Shown here one piece after another: positions 62,952 to 64,000 of a stretch of DNA of 64,000 nucleotides. The notes beneath the pieces are model-generated. The model did not search any database and was not told the origin of the DNA. It saw only the letters and a list, made by a program, of their open reading frames with translations. The stretch covers positions 1 to 64,000 of the forward strand of contig BBBM01000011.1 of assembly GCA_001311565.1 (NCBI GenBank). Reading direction: 5' to 3'. The translations under genes were made by a program, and so were the position numbers. Every line of letters starts with the position of its first letter. Position 1 is the stretch's first letter. This stretch comes from Desulfothermus okinawensis JCM 13304. Its GTDB lineage: Bacteria; Desulfobacterota; Desulfovibrionia; Desulfovibrionales; Desulfothermaceae.

Positions 62952-63972
62952 ATGAAAAAATTTTACTTCCAACTTGTTTTAGCAGCTTTTTTTTCTTCTA
63001 CTAACCCTGTTTTTTTTCTCTATCCCAAGGATTTGTAAAGATTCCTTTCTTGGAAGTTGTAAAGATAATCTCTTCCAAACTTACAGGCATAACCTGTAAA
63101 AATATTTCCACTATCCACTATTCCATTATATGGGATGTAAGGCTTCCTCGCATAATATGTGCTGCCTTAGTTGGTGGGGCCCTGTCCATCTGTGGGGTTG
63201 TTTTTCAGGGGATACTATTAAATCCCCTTGCTGACCCATACACCCTTGGAATCTCTGCAGGGGCTGCATTTGGTGCATCTTTGGCCCTGTTATTTGGTAT
63301 GAGTTTTTTTGGGAATCTATACTGTACCTTTTTTTCGCCTTTGTATTTGGTCTTGTTACACTCCTGGTGGTTATATACCTTTCATCCACCTCCAGCAGTG
63401 GGATATCTTCCAACAATCTTATCCTCTCAGGGGTTATAGTATCAGCAATACTTTCAGCAGGGATCAGTTTTTGTAAATACCTGGCACAGGAGAGGGTCTC
63501 AGTGATTGTATTTTGGCTACTTGGCAGTTTTGCCTCTTCAACCTGGACAAGTGGACTGCTTATATTGCTCTGTTTAATTGTCTCTTTTGCAGTATTTATA
63601 TTTTACTTTAGGGATCTAAACCTGCTCAGCCTGGGCGGAAAAACTGCATCTTCAATGGGTGTGGACCCAAAAAAAGGTGAGGATCTTACTACTTGTCTTT
63701 TCTTCTCTTTTAACAGGGGTTTGTGTTTCTTTTTCTGGGATAATAGGATTTGTGGGACTGCTTGTTCCCCATATGGTGAGGTCAGTAGTAGGTCCAAATC
63801 ACCTGAAACTTCTGCCTGCATCCCTTATTGCCGGCGCAATAATGTTGACTCTGGCAGATACCTTGACAAGGGCGTATCTCCCCACTGAAGTCCCAATAGG
63901 CGTGTTAACAGCCCTGATTGGTGGTCCATTTTTTTTGCTATATCTTTAGGAAAAAAACAGGTGGGTTTTTGA
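62952..63972 (+). CDS. btuC: FecCD/BtuC-type ABC permease, likely cobalamin importer
   Basis: About 337 residues, polytopic. RLPRIICAALVGGALSICGV, VFQGILLNPLADPYTLGISA, GAAFGASLAL, FWLLGSFASSTWTSGLL, GVCVSFSGIIGFVGLLVPHM and PTEVPIGVLTALIGGPFF are standard. The B12 riboswitch upstream argues for cobamide import; the family also carries iron siderophores and haem. T8 runs near 62990 and 63011, T7 near 63331, A7 near 63670 and T8/A7 at the end break it. Trimming the last two moves the stop to about 63972. Confidence 0.85.
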
Positions 63973-63974
63973 AG

Positions 63975-64000
63975 GTGGATAGACAAATCTTAGAGGCAAA
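63975..64000 (+). CDS. Start of next gene, possibly the ABC ATPase
   Basis: Only eight codons are visible. A GTG three bases after the btuC stop reads V-D-R-Q-I-L-E-A. ABC ATPases often follow BtuC this closely, but no motif is present in the window, so this rests on position. Confidence 0.3.

Overview
This 64 kb window is a gene-dense, AT-rich bacterial chromosome segment with no phage, transposon, rRNA, tRNA or CRISPR that I can see. Gene content points to a Gram-negative member of the Desulfobacterota (former Deltaproteobacteria), probably thermophilic. The pointers are families typical of that group (DUF1844, DUF4416, DUF6125, DUF4390-NtrY-NtrX, FlgO-like proteins, MtaB, an LppC-like lipoprotein) and a SpeD-BpsA pair for branched-chain polyamines, known mainly from thermophiles. 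I cannot name a genus.

Many genes read as two to six pieces in shifted frames. I re-joined them by following the protein families. Almost every break lies in a homopolymer. A/T runs of six or more are one (sometimes two) bases too long, and G/C runs of three or more are one or two bases too short. Essential genes (dnaK, hrcA, polA, gatA/C, purA, gmk, recJ) are hit as hard as others. I therefore treat the breaks as consensus errors in the assembly, not pseudogenes. Gene coordinates below span the whole re-joined locus.

Layout. 1-2.0 kb (minus): EAL/HDOD protein, argC, DUF1844. 2.2-3.8 kb (plus): diguanylate cyclase. 3.8-19.0 kb (minus, read right to left): AICAR transformylase, RNB ribonuclease, plsY, a MogA-like protein, a PilS-like histidine kinase, an endonuclease Q-UvrD helicase fusion, cbiR, an NrnA-like DHH phosphoesterase, DNA polymerase I and a class V aminotransferase. 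19.3-21.8 kb (plus): small unknown gene, purA, holB. 21.8-23.9 kb (minus): two FlgO-like genes and a lipoprotein. 24.1-42.5 kb (mostly plus): hrcA-grpE-dnaK, LppC-like lipoprotein, gatC-gatA-mnmA-mtaB-DUF4416-yicC-remA-gmk-TPR-recJ-DUF2892, then DUF6125 (minus), shikimate kinase-SHOCT and speD-bpsA. 42.6-49.4 kb (plus): dus, a REC/solute-binding/histidine-kinase signalling unit, and a GT4-GH130 pair. 49.4-55.9 kb: DRTGG protein (minus), ParM-like actin (plus), DUF4390-ntrY-ntrX (minus). 56-61.2 kb (plus): rlmH, diguanylate cyclase, queC, NifU-like scaffold, Mrp ATPase, metallo-hydrolase. 61.2-62.4 kb (minus): FmdB-like, DUF89. 62.6-64 kb (plus): cobalamin riboswitch and a BtuC-type permease.

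Two dispersed intergenic repeat families stand out. One has six copies of a ~35 bp palindrome with the core GTTTATCAAAATAATAAAC. The other has three copies of a ~100 bp CA/GT-rich element that always lies in the same orientation relative to its flanking genes. The most interesting protein-level observation is the EndoQ-UvrD fusion.
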